From: Oscillospiraceae bacterium
GTDB lineage: Bacteria > Bacillota > Clostridia > Oscillospirales > Oscillospiraceae
Reading direction: 5' to 3'
DNA: 45,036 bases
Assembly (NCBI GenBank): GCA_022800665.1
Contig: JAAWQS010000014.1
Span: 1-45,036 of the forward strand
In this document: piece after piece, positions 33,259-42,301 of the stretch
Layout of the letters: every line of letters starts with the position of its first letter
Position numbering within the stretch: the stretch's first letter is position 1
The notes under the pieces: model-generated
The model's input: only the letters and a program-made list of their open reading frames with translations
Database searches by the model: none
Told to the model about the DNA's origin: nothing
Made by a program: the position numbers and the translations under genes

Positions 33259-34878
33259 ATGAATCAGACAAAAAATCTAATAGACCGTAAAATCATCCTC
33301 AGGCTCGGAATCATCCTTCTGCTGGCTATAGCGGCAGGCGCGTACCTCTATGATCGGCTGATGCCTGAACCGGAGCGGGCAAATCTGGAGGGTAACCCAC
33401 AGCCTACCTATATGATTTACTATGGGAAGCTGAACAGCAAGCTGATCCGGCAGGCCAAGCAGTATGATATCGTCATTCTCCATCCGAAGCAGGGGAATCT
33501 GACCCGCAAGCAGGTCCGGGAAATCCAGTCAGCCGGCGCCTGCGTTTTGGGCTATCTGTCCATCGGGGAGGACCTGCGGACGGCGGGAATGACGCCGGAG
33601 GATATGCTGGAGGACTGGCGTTTTACCGGAGACGGCTCCGGTCCGCGGGTTGACGGACGGGAAGCGGGGGACGAGAGCCTGGACCATGCCGGCCTGCTGG
33701 GCGCGCCATCCCCGGCGGGGAGCGGATATGCGTCCTATTATCTGGACGACAACGACCACGACGGCAAGCCGGATTTCAACCCAAGCTTCGGCTGCGCCTA
33801 TACAAACATCGGCGACCCGGCCTGGTATGACGCGCTGCAGGATATGATGATGGGCGATTCCGGCGGGACGCCGGGCATCCGGGAAATCCTGACAACGGAT
33901 TACGGGCGGGGGCTGGGCTGTGACGGACTGTTTCTGGATACGGTTGATACCTGTGCGCCCAACTCGTATACGGACGACTCCTTTCCCGGCAAGACAAGGT
34001 TTGAATGGACCGCGCCGGGCGTGTCCAGCTTTTTGAAGCGGCTGCGGACGGACTATCCGGATGCGTACATTCTCCAGAACCGCGGCCTGTTTTTCTTTCA
34101 TTACCAGCTGCCCCACTTCGACTATACCACAGGCCAATATATTGACTTCCTCATGTATGAGAGCTATATGCTCGATTCCAATAGTACCTCTCTTTATAGT
34201 GAGATGTACTTCCAGGACAACAAAAATGTATACGCGCCGAAAATCAACGCGGAGGCCAACCGTCCGGACGGCTTTCGGGTGTTGTCTCTGGGGTATGCGG
34301 AGGGACCGGAGGAGTACCAGCTGAAGGAGACGCTGACGGGGAACTCTGCGGCGGGTCTGGACATTCTGCTGGCAGATCTGGAGCAGGCGCAGAATGAGGC
34401 CGGTTTTTCCCACTACATTACGGATGGGGCGCTGTTGCTGACAAACGATTTTGTTTTGGAGCGGACAGAGACGGACTGCCTGCCCCCGGTGTGGAGCAGC
34501 GTCCACACGGCGGCCTGGGACCAGCCGCCTGTGCCGCGGGTGGGAATCGGACAGGCGGAGCCGGTCCCAGGAGGGATGACCGTACGCTGGGACGTGGCAG
34601 TCGACAGGAGCGGTGTGGAATACACCCTCTACTATCAGAAAACGCCCTTTGACTTTGCGGCTGACCCCGATCTGGAGAATGCGGAAAAAATGGCCCTGAT
34701 TCCGGACGTAGGCGATGGATACCAATACGGCGCAGGGCCGGATACCTGGCCGTATCAGGCGGCTGTGGAAAATCTGGACGCCGGGGAGACCTATTACTTT
34801 GTCATCCGGGCGAGAGATTTGTCCCAGTCCGGCCACGAAGAAAAAAACACGGTGGTACTGGAGGGCGTCCCGCTGTAA
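33259..34878 (+). CDS. Membrane-anchored GH114-like (TM1410 family) putative glycosidase
   Basis: The 539-residue protein has one N-terminal membrane anchor (RLGIILLLAIAAGAYLYDRL) and a large extracellular part. Residues ~45-400 look like the GH114/TM1410 barrel: YDIVILHPKQGNL, AGACVLGYLSIGED, GCDGLFLDTVDTC as the acidic strand end, YILQNRGLFFFH, FLMYESYM. GH114 enzymes cleave alpha-1,4-galactosaminoglycans; whether this one does is unknown. Residues ~415-539 resemble a fibronectin-III-type sandwich (GMTVRWDVAVDRSGVEYTLY; GETYYFVIRARD). ATG 33259 follows GGTAGGTGG. It is probably anchored and acts on an extracellular polysaccharide, perhaps biofilm. Confidence 0.75.
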   Translation: MNQTKNLIDRKIILRLGIILLLAIAAGAYLYDRLMPEPERANLEGNPQPTYMIYYGKLNSKLIRQAKQYDIVILHPKQGNLTRKQVREIQSAGACVLGYLSIGEDLRTAGMTPEDMLEDWRFTGDGSGPRVDGREAGDESLDHAGLLGAPSPAGSGYASYYLDDNDHDGKPDFNPSFGCAYTNIGDPAWYDALQDMMMGDSGGTPGIREILTTDYGRGLGCDGLFLDTVDTCAPNSYTDDSFPGKTRFEWTAPGVSSFLKRLRTDYPDAYILQNRGLFFFHYQLPHFDYTTGQYIDFLMYESYMLDSNSTSLYSEMYFQDNKNVYAPKINAEANRPDGFRVLSLGYAEGPEEYQLKETLTGNSAAGLDILLADLEQAQNEAGFSHYITDGALLLTNDFVLERTETDCLPPVWSSVHTAAWDQPPVPRVGIGQAEPVPGGMTVRWDVAVDRSGVEYTLYYQKTPFDFAADPDLENAEKMALIPDVGDGYQYGAGPDTWPYQAAVENLDAGETYYFVIRARDLSQSGHEEKNTVVLEGVPL

Positions 34879-34907
34879 GAGCGAGACAGATACATAGATA
34901 AAAGCTC

Positions 34908-34936
34908 TTGGTTTTGCCGGAAAATCGTGTTATACT
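34908..34936 (+). promoter_or_regulatory. Promoter of the metallophosphoesterase-mnmG-murT-gatD group
   Basis: TTGGTT (34908-34913), 17-bp spacer, TATACT (34931-34936). The AAGAGC...GCTCTT stem (34877-34909) just before may be a weak terminator for the preceding gene. Confidence 0.6.
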
Positions 34937-34976
34937 AGGGATGAACTGATTACTCAAGAGAAAAGAGGCGTACATC

Positions 34977-35837
34977 ATGGCTACCCATCGCCGCCGGCGG
35001 CGGCGCAGAGTTCCCCGTATTGTCCCGTTTCTGCTGCTGGCAATATGCGGCGTTTTGTTTTTCCGCTGGAGCAACCGCTCCCTGCAAATCGAAGCCTTTA
35101 CCTATGCGTCCCCCCGGCTCCCGGAGGGCTTTGACGGCTGTACCATCGTGCAGCTGTCCGACCTCCACGGCGCGTCCTTTGGAGAGGACAATGCAGAGCT
35201 GATTGCCGCCGTAGCCGCCCAGGACCCGGACCTGATCTTTCTCACCGGCGACATCCAGGACCGCTACCGGAAAACGCCTGCCAGCTACACCGCTGCCATA
35301 GGCCGGGCGATGGCCGGGATTGCCCCCACCTATTTTGTCACCGGGAACCATGAGTGGGCATTCCCGGACGTGCGGGAGCTGAAGCGGGCGTTAAAGGATG
35401 CGGGGGTGACGGTGCTGACCAATGAATTTGTTGCTCTGGAGCGGAACGGCGGCGTCATTTTCCTGGCGGGCATCGATGATCCCAACGGCTTTGCCGACCA
35501 GAAGTCTCCGGAGGCCCTGGCGGAAGAGGTCAAGGCTGCCGCAGACGGCGGATTCTGGATGCTCCTGGCCCACCGCAACAACTATTTTGAAAAGCAGTAC
35601 AGCGGCTTGGGGGCCGACCTGGTGATTTCAGGCCACGGCCACGGCGGACTGATCCGCCTGCCCTTTACCGACGGCCTCATCAGTGTGGAGCGGACGCTGT
35701 TTCCCTCCTACACCGCCGGTTTCTACCAGTTCAATGGACGGGACGTCTTTGTCTCCAGGGGGCTGGGCAACTCCGGCCCCAGCTTCCGGCTGTTCAACCG
35801 GCCTCAGCTGGTGACGCTGACTTTAGAGAAAGAATGA
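34977..35837 (+). CDS. Membrane-anchored calcineurin-like metallophosphoesterase
   Basis: The 286-residue protein starts with an Arg-rich tail ([12 protein letters not shown]) and one membrane span, then the metallophosphoesterase motifs: [15 protein letters not shown] (D-x-H), [15 protein letters not shown] (GNHE), LLAHRNN and [12 protein letters not shown] (GHxH). Both metal sites look complete. The YaeI/YkuE-like family acts on phospholipid head groups or other phosphodiesters near the membrane. The stop overlaps the mnmG start as ATGA, so both are coupled, though a functional link is not known. Confidence 0.88.
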   Translation: MATHRRRRRRRVPRIVPFLLLAICGVLFFRWSNRSLQIEAFTYASPRLPEGFDGCTIVQLSDLHGASFGEDNAELIAAVAAQDPDLIFLTGDIQDRYRKTPASYTAAIGRAMAGIAPTYFVTGNHEWAFPDVRELKRALKDAGVTVLTNEFVALERNGGVIFLAGIDDPNGFADQKSPEALAEEVKAAADGGFWMLLAHRNNYFEKQYSGLGADLVISGHGHGGLIRLPFTDGLISVERTLFPSYTAGFYQFNGRDVFVSRGLGNSGPSFRLFNRPQLVTLTLEKE

Positions 35838-37711
35838 ACCCTATGAAAGAATTTTTTGCCGGACAATTTGATGTAGCCGTCATCGGCGCAGGACACGCGG
35901 GCATTGAAGCCGCCCTTGCCGCCGCGCGTCTGGGACGGAAAACCGTCTGCTTTACCATCAATCTGGACGCGGTGGGCAACATGCCCTGCAACCCGGCTAT
36001 CGGCGGCACCGGAAAAGGCCACCTGGTCCGGGAGCTGGACGCCCTGGGGGGCGAGATGGCACGGGCCGCAGACGCGGCGTGCATCCAGTACCGGCTGCTG
36101 AACCGGGGCAAGGGACCGGCGGTCCACAGCCTGCGGGCGCAGGCCGACCGGCGGTACTACCAGCAGGTCATGAAACACGCCTTGGAGCGGCAGGAGAATC
36201 TGGCGCTGCGGCAGGGCGAGGTGACGGAAATCCGCCTTACCAACGGTGCGGTCAGCCATGTGGCGCTGCAGACCGGCGCTGTGTTCGCCGTCAAAGCCGC
36301 GATTGTATGCTCAGGCACCTATCTCAACGGGCGCACCATTGTTGGCGAGTGCGTCCGGGAGGGCGGGCCGGACGGCATGTTCGCCGCCGCGGAGCTGACC
36401 GGCTGTCTGGCGGACATGGGCCTGTCCCTCCGGCGTTTCAAGACCGGTACCCCGCCGCGGGTCAACGCCCGCAGCGTGGATTTTTCCAAAATGGAGCGGC
36501 AGGAGGGGGACAGCCAGACCATGCCCTTTTCCTTTGAGACCAAAGAGCCGCCGGTCAACCGGGCGGTCTGCCACCTGACCTATACCAACGAGGAGACCCA
36601 CCGCGTTATCCGGGAGAATCTGGACCGCTCCCCTATGCACAGCGGCGTCATTGCGGGCGTCGGTCCCCGCTACTGCCCGTCCATTGAGACAAAAGTCACC
36701 CGTTTTGCGGATAAGCCCCGGCATCAGCTGTTTGTCGAGCCTATGGGGTTGGATACAGAGGAGCTGTATATCCAGGGATTTTCCTCCGCCATGCCGGAGG
36801 AGGTGCAGCTGGAGATGCTCCACACCATCGCCGGACTGGAGCAGGCGGAGATGATGCGTCCGGCCTACGCCATTGAGTACGACTGCGTGGACCCGCTGGA
36901 GCTGAAGCCGACCCTGGAGTGCAAGAAGGTACCCGGCCTCTACGGCGCGGGACAATTCTGCGGGTCCTCCGGCTACGAGGAGGCGGCGGTGCAGGGCTTT
37001 GTGGCCGGGGTCAACGCGGCGTTGGCGCAGAAGGGGGAGGAACCGCTCATTTTGTCCAGAGGGCAGTCCTATATTGGGACGCTGATCGACGACCTGGTGA
37101 CAAAGGGGACCAACGAGCCGTACCGTATGATGACCAGCCGCAGCGAGTACCGCCTCCTGCTGCGCCAGGACAACGCCGACCAGCGGCTGTGTCGCATTGG
37201 CTTCCGGATCGGCCTGATCTCCCCTGAGCGGCTGCGGCGTGTGGAGGAGAAATACGCGGCGGTGGACCGGGAGGTAAAGCGGCTTGCCGCCAAAGGCGTG
37301 CCGCCCACGCCGGAGCTGAACGAGTTCCTCACCCGGCGGGGGACCGCGCCTGTCTCCGACGGCGCGCCCCTGGCGGCTCTGCTTCGCCGTCCGGAGATCC
37401 GGTATGGGGACCTTGCGCCTTTTGATCCGGACAGGCCGGACCTGCCGCCCGAAGTGGCAGAGCAGGTGGAGATATCCGTCAAGTACGCCGGGTATATCCA
37501 GCGGCAGCTCCAGGAGGTGGAGGAGCTGCGCCGCATGGAGGACCGCGCCCTGCCAGCCGGTATCGACTATGCCTCCATCCAAGGCCTGCGCCTGGAGGCC
37601 CGCGAGAAGCTGGCTGCCGTGCGTCCGCTGAATATTGGACAGGCGTGCCGTATTTCCGGCGTATCGCCTGCCGATGTGGCGGCGTTGATGATTTATCTTG
37701 AGAAGCCGTAA
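35834..37711 (+). CDS. mnmG: tRNA uridine-5-carboxymethylaminomethyl modification enzyme
   Basis: The 625-residue enzyme has the FAD site [37 protein letters not shown], the second signature [40 protein letters not shown] and the C-terminal MnmE-binding helices ([25 protein letters not shown]). With MnmE it modifies wobble U34 in several tRNAs. Usually it sits beside mnmE; here the neighbours are a metallophosphoesterase and murT. The ATG overlaps the upstream stop. Confidence 0.97.
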   Translation: MNPMKEFFAGQFDVAVIGAGHAGIEAALAAARLGRKTVCFTINLDAVGNMPCNPAIGGTGKGHLVRELDALGGEMARAADAACIQYRLLNRGKGPAVHSLRAQADRRYYQQVMKHALERQENLALRQGEVTEIRLTNGAVSHVALQTGAVFAVKAAIVCSGTYLNGRTIVGECVREGGPDGMFAAAELTGCLADMGLSLRRFKTGTPPRVNARSVDFSKMERQEGDSQTMPFSFETKEPPVNRAVCHLTYTNEETHRVIRENLDRSPMHSGVIAGVGPRYCPSIETKVTRFADKPRHQLFVEPMGLDTEELYIQGFSSAMPEEVQLEMLHTIAGLEQAEMMRPAYAIEYDCVDPLELKPTLECKKVPGLYGAGQFCGSSGYEEAAVQGFVAGVNAALAQKGEEPLILSRGQSYIGTLIDDLVTKGTNEPYRMMTSRSEYRLLLRQDNADQRLCRIGFRIGLISPERLRRVEEKYAAVDREVKRLAAKGVPPTPELNEFLTRRGTAPVSDGAPLAALLRRPEIRYGDLAPFDPDRPDLPPEVAEQVEISVKYAGYIQRQLQEVEELRRMEDRALPAGIDYASIQGLRLEAREKLAAVRPLNIGQACRISGVSPADVAALMIYLEKP

Positions 37712-37726
37712 GGAGGAACCTGCACT

Positions 37727-39055
37727 ATGCGAATGCTTTTAGCCATTGTTGTCTGTAAGTTGCTGCGCTTCATCGGGAAGCGGGTGGGCAAGGGCAGCTC
37801 CCTGCCCGGAAAGTTCGCGCTGAAAATCTGTCCTGACGTTCTGCGCCGCGTCACCCTGCCGCCCTGTATCATCGCCGTCACCGGCAGCAACGGCAAGACC
37901 TCCACTGTGGAGATGATCGCGGCCATTCTCCGCAGGAGCGGAAAGAAGGTTATCTACAACGCGGAGGGGTCCAACCAGATCGAGGGCGTCACTACGCTGA
38001 TTCTCTGCAGCAGTACGCTGGGCGGCAAAATGCGGGGGGACGTGCTCCTTCTGGAGAGCGACGAACGGTATGCCCGGCTCTCCTTCCGGTGGTTCCACCC
38101 CACCCACTTCGTCATTACCAACCTCTACCGGGACCAGCTCACCCGCAACGGTCATCCGGAGTGGGTGTACGACGCCATTCTGCCCGCCATCCATCCGGAT
38201 ACCACCCTGGTCCTGAACGCGGACGACCCTCTGGTCTCCTGCTTTGCCAATGGCAGAGACAATGTGAAATGGTTCGGCCTGGAGCGATGCTCCGTCAGCA
38301 CGGACAAGCCCCAGGGCGTCTACGACGACGGGGCCCGGTGTCCGGTATGCCGGGGGAAAATGGAGTATACCTGCTACCACTACCACCATATCGGCCACTA
38401 CCGCTGTCCCGCCTGCGGACATGCGCGGCACACGCCGGATTTTGCCGTCACCGCGCTGGACCTGGACGCCGGAAAGCTGACCATTGACGGCGGGACGGAA
38501 ATCGAACTGGCGTTCCGCAGCATCTACAATGTATACAACATTCTGGCGGCGTGGTCCGTATGCTCCCTGGCAGGGGCGGAGAAAGAGGCTATGGCCGCTG
38601 TCATCAGCAACTATGTCCTGAAAAATGGCCGTATGGTCCGTTTTACCCTGGGGGGGTATCACGGGACGCTGCTGACCAGCAAGCATGAGAACTCCGTGGC
38701 CTACGACACCAATCTGGGCTACATCCGGGACAGGAAGCAGGACTGCGAGGCGCTGATTATCGTGGACGCCATCAGCCGGAAATACTTTACCGGGGAGACA
38801 AGCTGGCTGTGGGACATTGATTTTGATTTGCTGGATTGTCCCCAGGTGAAGCGGGTGCTGCTGTGCGGAAAGTACGTCCATGATTTGGCTATGAGGTTTG
38901 ACTACACCGGCATTCCGGCGGAAAAGGTGGTCTGTTATGACACGGTCTCCCAGGCTGCCGGGGCGTTGGAGCAGGACGGCGGCGGGGAACTGTATGTAGT
39001 GACCTGCTTCTCTGACCGGGACAAGTTGCTCAATCTTGTAAAGCTGGAACAGTAA
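37727..39055 (+). CDS. murT: Lipid II isoglutaminyl synthase, MurT (Mur ligase) subunit
   Basis: The 442-residue protein has a hydrophobic N-terminus, the Mur-ligase P-loop AVTGSNGKTSTVEMI, VLLLESDERYARLSF and TNLYRDQLTRNG, a zinc ribbon between about residues 204 and 235 (CPVC...CPAC), and a C-terminal DUF1727 domain with SWLWDIDFDLL, which contains the Asp thought to complete the GatD triad. MurT activates the D-Glu of lipid II so that GatD-derived ammonia yields D-isoGln. ATG 37727 has AAGGAGG upstream. It pairs with the next gene, which however lacks the usual catalytic Cys. Confidence 0.93.
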   Translation: MRMLLAIVVCKLLRFIGKRVGKGSSLPGKFALKICPDVLRRVTLPPCIIAVTGSNGKTSTVEMIAAILRRSGKKVIYNAEGSNQIEGVTTLILCSSTLGGKMRGDVLLLESDERYARLSFRWFHPTHFVITNLYRDQLTRNGHPEWVYDAILPAIHPDTTLVLNADDPLVSCFANGRDNVKWFGLERCSVSTDKPQGVYDDGARCPVCRGKMEYTCYHYHHIGHYRCPACGHARHTPDFAVTALDLDAGKLTIDGGTEIELAFRSIYNVYNILAAWSVCSLAGAEKEAMAAVISNYVLKNGRMVRFTLGGYHGTLLTSKHENSVAYDTNLGYIRDRKQDCEALIIVDAISRKYFTGETSWLWDIDFDLLDCPQVKRVLLCGKYVHDLAMRFDYTGIPAEKVVCYDTVSQAAGALEQDGGGELYVVTCFSDRDKLLNLVKLEQ

Positions 39056-39067
39056 GGGGGCGTGATG

Positions 39068-39817
39068 ATGGAACTGAATATTCTGCATGTATATCCCGAC
39101 CTGATGAATCTGTACGGGGAGTATGCCAACCTTGCCGTTCTGCGCCGCCATCTGGAGGCTCTGGATGTGGAGGCGCATATCCGGACGGCGTTGCTGGAGG
39201 ACGCGCCGGACTTTGATACGGTGGACATGATCTACATGGGCGCGGGTACGGAGCGGGGACAGAAGGCCGCGCTGACCGCACTGACGCCCTACGCCGGCAA
39301 GCTGAAGGAAGCTGCCGGACGGGGTGCGGTCCTCCTGTTTACCGGCAATGCAATGGAGACGCTGGGCGCTTCCGTGACGGATGCGGATGGGAAGGTCTGG
39401 CCCGGACTGGGTCTGGCGGAATACACCACCGTGGAGACGAAAAAGCGGGTCGCGACGGATATAGTTGCCAGTTCAACCACGGTACCTGCGACCTCGGTTG
39501 GCTTTATGAACAAGTGCAGCATAACAAGGGGCGTCGTTTCTCCGCTGTTCGACTCCCTGTCCAGCGGCTTTGGCAACGAGGAGGACTGCGGTCCGGAGGG
39601 GTTTACGTTGGGAAATGTGTTTGCCACCCATGTCACCGGACCGGTTCTGGTGAAGAATCCGGTGTTTACAGATTTGATTATCCAACGGCTATTTGCCCTG
39701 CGGGGCTGGGATTTGCCGGAGAAGCTGCCCGTACTGCCCCACGAGCAGGAGGCGCATGATGTGACGCTGGAGGAGCTGTCGCAGAATGGGGATCGTCAAA
39801 AGGCCAGTTTAGAGTAA
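39068..39817 (+). CDS. GatD-like type 1 glutamine amidotransferase without nucleophile Cys
   Basis: The 249-residue protein matches GatD (CobQ/CobB-like) over its length: YPDLMNLYGEYANL, a MGAGTERGQKAAL region, then GAVLLFTGNAMETLG where active GatD has the CGGYQ-type nucleophile elbow. The Cys is replaced by Thr (LFTGN). The His is retained (ATHVTGPVLVKNPVF), but surrounding LHGP is altered to VTGP. It therefore probably cannot hydrolyse glutamine. It may have become a structural partner of MurT, or the complex may take free ammonia. ATG 39068 is 7 bases after GGGGG; 39065 is also possible. It is the last gene before a terminator. Confidence 0.85.
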   Translation: MELNILHVYPDLMNLYGEYANLAVLRRHLEALDVEAHIRTALLEDAPDFDTVDMIYMGAGTERGQKAALTALTPYAGKLKEAAGRGAVLLFTGNAMETLGASVTDADGKVWPGLGLAEYTTVETKKRVATDIVASSTTVPATSVGFMNKCSITRGVVSPLFDSLSSGFGNEEDCGPEGFTLGNVFATHVTGPVLVKNPVFTDLIIQRLFALRGWDLPEKLPVLPHEQEAHDVTLEELSQNGDRQKASLE

Positions 39818-39852
39818 AATAATGCTCCCGACAATCATAAGACAAAAACGGA

Positions 39853-39899
39853 CCGGGACGGCGTTCTGCTCAAAAGTCAGGACGCTGTCCCGGCTTTTT
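39853..39899 (+). terminator. Terminator after murT-gatD
   Basis: CCGGGACGGCGT (39853-39864) pairs with ACGCTGTCCCGG (39882-39893) with one mismatch over 12 bp, loop 17 nt, followed by CTTTTTG. Confidence 0.8.
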
Positions 39900-39942
39900 G
39901 TACAGCATTTTGCCAAAACAGAAAATTTTGCAAAATTTCCTC

Positions 39943-39995
39943 TTGACATCGCGGTTAGTATGTGCTAATATCGCAGCGTAGTTAGTAAAAGCTAA
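39943..39995 (+). promoter_or_regulatory. Iron-type promoter with two DtxR-family operators
   Basis: TTGACA (39943-39948), 17-bp spacer, TAATAT (39966-39971). Two inverted repeats TTAG-N6-CTAA lie at 39955-39968 (overlapping the -10) and 39982-39995 (over the start), 27 bp apart. TTAG...CTAA is the core of DtxR/IdeR/MntR-family boxes, so Fe2+ (or Mn2+) dependent repression is expected. Confidence 0.75.
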
Positions 39996-40022
39996 TGCGC
40001 AAACAGGAAAGGAGCGTGCAGG

Positions 40023-40100
40023 ATGCCGCTGACAATGGCACAGCAGGGAGAGGATAACCTGATTGAGCAGGTAGGCGGACGCTCCATAGCGCAGACCTGA
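40023..40100 (+). pseudogene. FeoA stub (first ~20 residues only)
   Basis: A 25-codon frame with a strong site (AAAGGAGCGTGCAGG) reads MPLTMAQQGEDNLIEQVGG and ends after a few unrelated residues (RSIAQT). The first 19 residues match the FeoA N-terminus (MPLTxAxxGExNxIxxVGG). The remaining ~50 residues of the FeoA SH3-like domain are missing, and no feoB follows. The iron-type promoter upstream is intact. This looks like an internal deletion of feoA-feoB leaving both ends. Confidence 0.75.
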
Positions 40101-40122
40101 TGCGGAAAGAAAGGTGAACGCA

Positions 40123-40302
40123 ATGCTGGCATATCTGGCGGCACATATGGGTTACATTGTTGTAACGATGGTCCTTGTCTTGGCTGCCGCTGCGGCAGCT
40201 GTGCGCACAGTCCGGGACAGAAAGCGGGGCGGGTGCGGCTGCAGGGGCTGCGCCAACGCGCCGTACTGCCACCCTGAAAAGAAAGCGTCCCAATCCACTT
40301 GA
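40123..40302 (+). CDS. FeoB-associated Cys-rich membrane protein
   Basis: The 59-residue protein has one N-terminal membrane span (GYIVVTMVLVLAAAAAAV), a basic linker (RTVRDRKRGG) and a Cys-rich tail CGCRGCANAPYC. This is the form of the small proteins usually encoded directly after feoB. It is intact with ribosome site AAAGGTGAACGCA before ATG 40123. In this window feoB is absent, so it is an orphan partner. It would still be expressed from the DtxR-controlled promoter. Confidence 0.8.
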   Translation: MLAYLAAHMGYIVVTMVLVLAAAAAAVRTVRDRKRGGCGCRGCANAPYCHPEKKASQST

Positions 40303-40360
40303 GTCCTGCCGCACTTTCTCCTGCGGTTTGACTGCCATACTTGAATGATTCCTATGGGGG

Positions 40361-40390
40361 AACCCCTGGACTTGGGTCCAGGGGTTTTCT
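40361..40390 (+). terminator. Terminator of the feo remnant
   Basis: AACCCCTGGAC (40361-40371), loop TTGG, GTCCAGGGGTT (40376-40386), then TTCT. Confidence 0.8.
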
Positions 40391-40446
40391 CTGGCCGACG
40401 GGGGATTTTGTAACCCTTTTGTCATAATTTTCCACGAAACAAGCCC

Positions 40447-40475
40447 TTGGTTTGTAACCGCCTCCGTGCTATACT
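40447..40475 (+). promoter_or_regulatory. Promoter of the deacetylase lipoprotein gene
   Basis: TTGGTT (40447-40452), 17-bp spacer, TATACT (40470-40475), about 47 bp before the ATG. Confidence 0.65.
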
Positions 40476-40522
40476 ATGGTTACAGACATACAGGACGCAC
40501 CGCCGTCCACAGGAGGTAAACG

Positions 40523-41788
40523 ATGATGAAAAAGACCCTGGCGCTGCTGCTGGCGCTGACCATGCTGCTGGTCCTTCCAGCGTGCAGCGGAGGAAACAAC
40601 GCGCTCCCCGACCAACCGTCCCCTGCAGAACCGCCGCCGGCAGAAGAAACCGTCCCGGAACCGCCGGAGCCCGAAGCGCCGCCGGAGCCGGAAGCCTACG
40701 AAATTTCCGACCCCAAGGTCATGCCGGAGGGCGGCGTAAAAGACGGCGTCGCCTATGCCGCCTATGACGGCCTGGTGGAGCACCTGTTTTTCCACCCCAT
40801 CATTGCTTACCCGGAGCTGGCCTTTGACGGCGACGCCCAGGAGAAGGGCCTGGACGACTTCATGATAACAGTAGACGAGTTCAACAAAATTCTGAACAGC
40901 GTCTATGAGCGGGGCTATGTCCTGGTGGACATTGCCGACGTCTGGAGCGAAACCACAGATGAGGCGGGCAATCCCGTCATGGTCCGAAACACCCTCTATC
41001 TGCCAGAGGGCAAAAAGCCACTGATTTTCTCCTACGACGACACCAATTACTACCCCTACATGCTGGAAAACGGCTTCGCCCACAAGCTGATTCTCGGTGA
41101 AGACGGCAAGGTGTGGTCCTGGGGGCTGGACCCGGCGGGAAATGAGGTGGTCAGCCGGGACCTGGACGCTATTCCGGCCCTGGACAAGTTTGTGGAGGAG
41201 CACCCGGACTTCTCCCCCTTCGGTGCAAAAGCCTGCCTGAGTCTGACGGGCTACGAGGGGATTCTGGGCTACCGCACCCAAACCGACACCCAGTCCTGGG
41301 ACGAGGCCAGAGAGTCCAACCGGCAGGCGGAGCGGGAGGCGGTCAAGCCCATCATTGCGGAGCTCAAGCGCACCGGCTGGACCTTCGGGAGCCACACCTG
41401 GGGCCACATCCGTCTGGGCAGCGGCAACATGGGCAAGATTCAGACAGATACGGAGAAATGGCTGGACGAGGTAGGCAGTCTGGTGGGACCCACGCCCATT
41501 CTGTTCTATCCGCACGGCGAGCGGCCCGACGGCAACGACTGGAAACAGACCGGTCCGGCCTTCCAGTATTTGCAGAGTCAGGGCTTCCGCGTCTTCTGCT
41601 CGGTGGGGGTGGAGAGCTTCAGTTACATCAAGCAGGATATCTGCGCCGTCATCTGCGACCGCCTGCACCCGGACGGAACGACCCTGCGTTACTCCCGCAA
41701 CCGCTATTTGCAGTTCTATGATGCAAAGGATATCATGGATACCGCCGTACGCCCCGACCTAGGCGTCGGCCAGGACTGGAACGCATAG
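40523..41788 (+). CDS. Lipoprotein with polysaccharide deacetylase (NodB-like) domain
   Basis: The 421-residue protein has a lipoprotein signal peptide (KKTLALLLALTMLLVLPACS, lipobox LPAC with Cys ~21). A Pro/Glu-rich linker follows (about 30-60), then a CE4/NodB-type domain. The metal motif appears as IFSYDDTNYYPY, where TFDD is usual, and GSHTWGHIRL (H-x3-H). A large insert separates them. A later PHGERPDGNDW is also consistent with the fold. It is probably anchored outside the cell and deacetylates peptidoglycan or another glycan. ATG 40523 has AGGAGG six bases upstream. cdd follows 14 bp after its stop. Confidence 0.85.
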   Translation: MMKKTLALLLALTMLLVLPACSGGNNALPDQPSPAEPPPAEETVPEPPEPEAPPEPEAYEISDPKVMPEGGVKDGVAYAAYDGLVEHLFFHPIIAYPELAFDGDAQEKGLDDFMITVDEFNKILNSVYERGYVLVDIADVWSETTDEAGNPVMVRNTLYLPEGKKPLIFSYDDTNYYPYMLENGFAHKLILGEDGKVWSWGLDPAGNEVVSRDLDAIPALDKFVEEHPDFSPFGAKACLSLTGYEGILGYRTQTDTQSWDEARESNRQAEREAVKPIIAELKRTGWTFGSHTWGHIRLGSGNMGKIQTDTEKWLDEVGSLVGPTPILFYPHGERPDGNDWKQTGPAFQYLQSQGFRVFCSVGVESFSYIKQDICAVICDRLHPDGTTLRYSRNRYLQFYDAKDIMDTAVRPDLGVGQDWNA

Positions 41789-41802
41789 AGGAGGAGAAAA
41801 TC

Positions 41803-42225
41803 ATGACAAAACAGGAGCTATGCCAAACCGCACTGGACATGCTGTCCCGTTCCTACTCCCCATATTCCCGCTTCCCCGTGGGCGCGGCCCTTGCGTGCGC
41901 GGACGGCTCGGTGTACACCGGCTGCAACATCGAGAACGCAGCCTACGGCCCCTCTGTCTGCGCGGAACGGGTGGCTGTATTCAAGGCGGTCAGCGAGGGC
42001 AAACGGGAGTTTGTCCGGATTGCCGTGGCAGCTTCAACGAAGAAATTCTGTGCGCCCTGCGGCGTGTGCCGCCAGGTGCTCCAGGAGTTTGCCCCGGACC
42101 TGGAGGTTATTCTGGTCAACTGCGACGGAGAAACCAAGGAGCTGACACAGCGGGATTTGCTCCCCTACAGCTTTGACGGCGATAGCCTGACGGACTGTTC
42201 GGGGGACCCCGCCGGACTCTCCTGA
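41803..42225 (+). CDS. cdd: Cytidine deaminase
   Basis: The 140-residue enzyme is of the tetrameric CDA type: SRFPVGAALACADGSVYTGC, NIENAAYGPSVCAERVAVFK (C-A-E zinc and catalytic residues) and FCAPCGVCRQVLQEF (PCxxC). It deaminates cytidine and deoxycytidine for pyrimidine salvage. The start at 41803 follows GAGGAG. It may be cotranscribed with the deacetylase gene. Confidence 0.96.
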   Translation: MTKQELCQTALDMLSRSYSPYSRFPVGAALACADGSVYTGCNIENAAYGPSVCAERVAVFKAVSEGKREFVRIAVAASTKKFCAPCGVCRQVLQEFAPDLEVILVNCDGETKELTQRDLLPYSFDGDSLTDCSGDPAGLS

Positions 42226-42253
42226 TCAAATGTTCTATTACCGCGCATAGCGC

Positions 42254-42280
42254 TGCGGGCGGAGCACGCTGCTCCGCCCG
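42254..42280 (+). terminator. Stem-loop between convergent cdd and purA
   Basis: A perfect 12-bp stem GCGGGCGGAGCA / TGCTCCGCCCGC with a CGC loop. There is no T tract on either side, so termination strength is uncertain. Confidence 0.55.
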
Positions 42281-42301
42281 CAATATCATGAATACAGGTT
42301 C

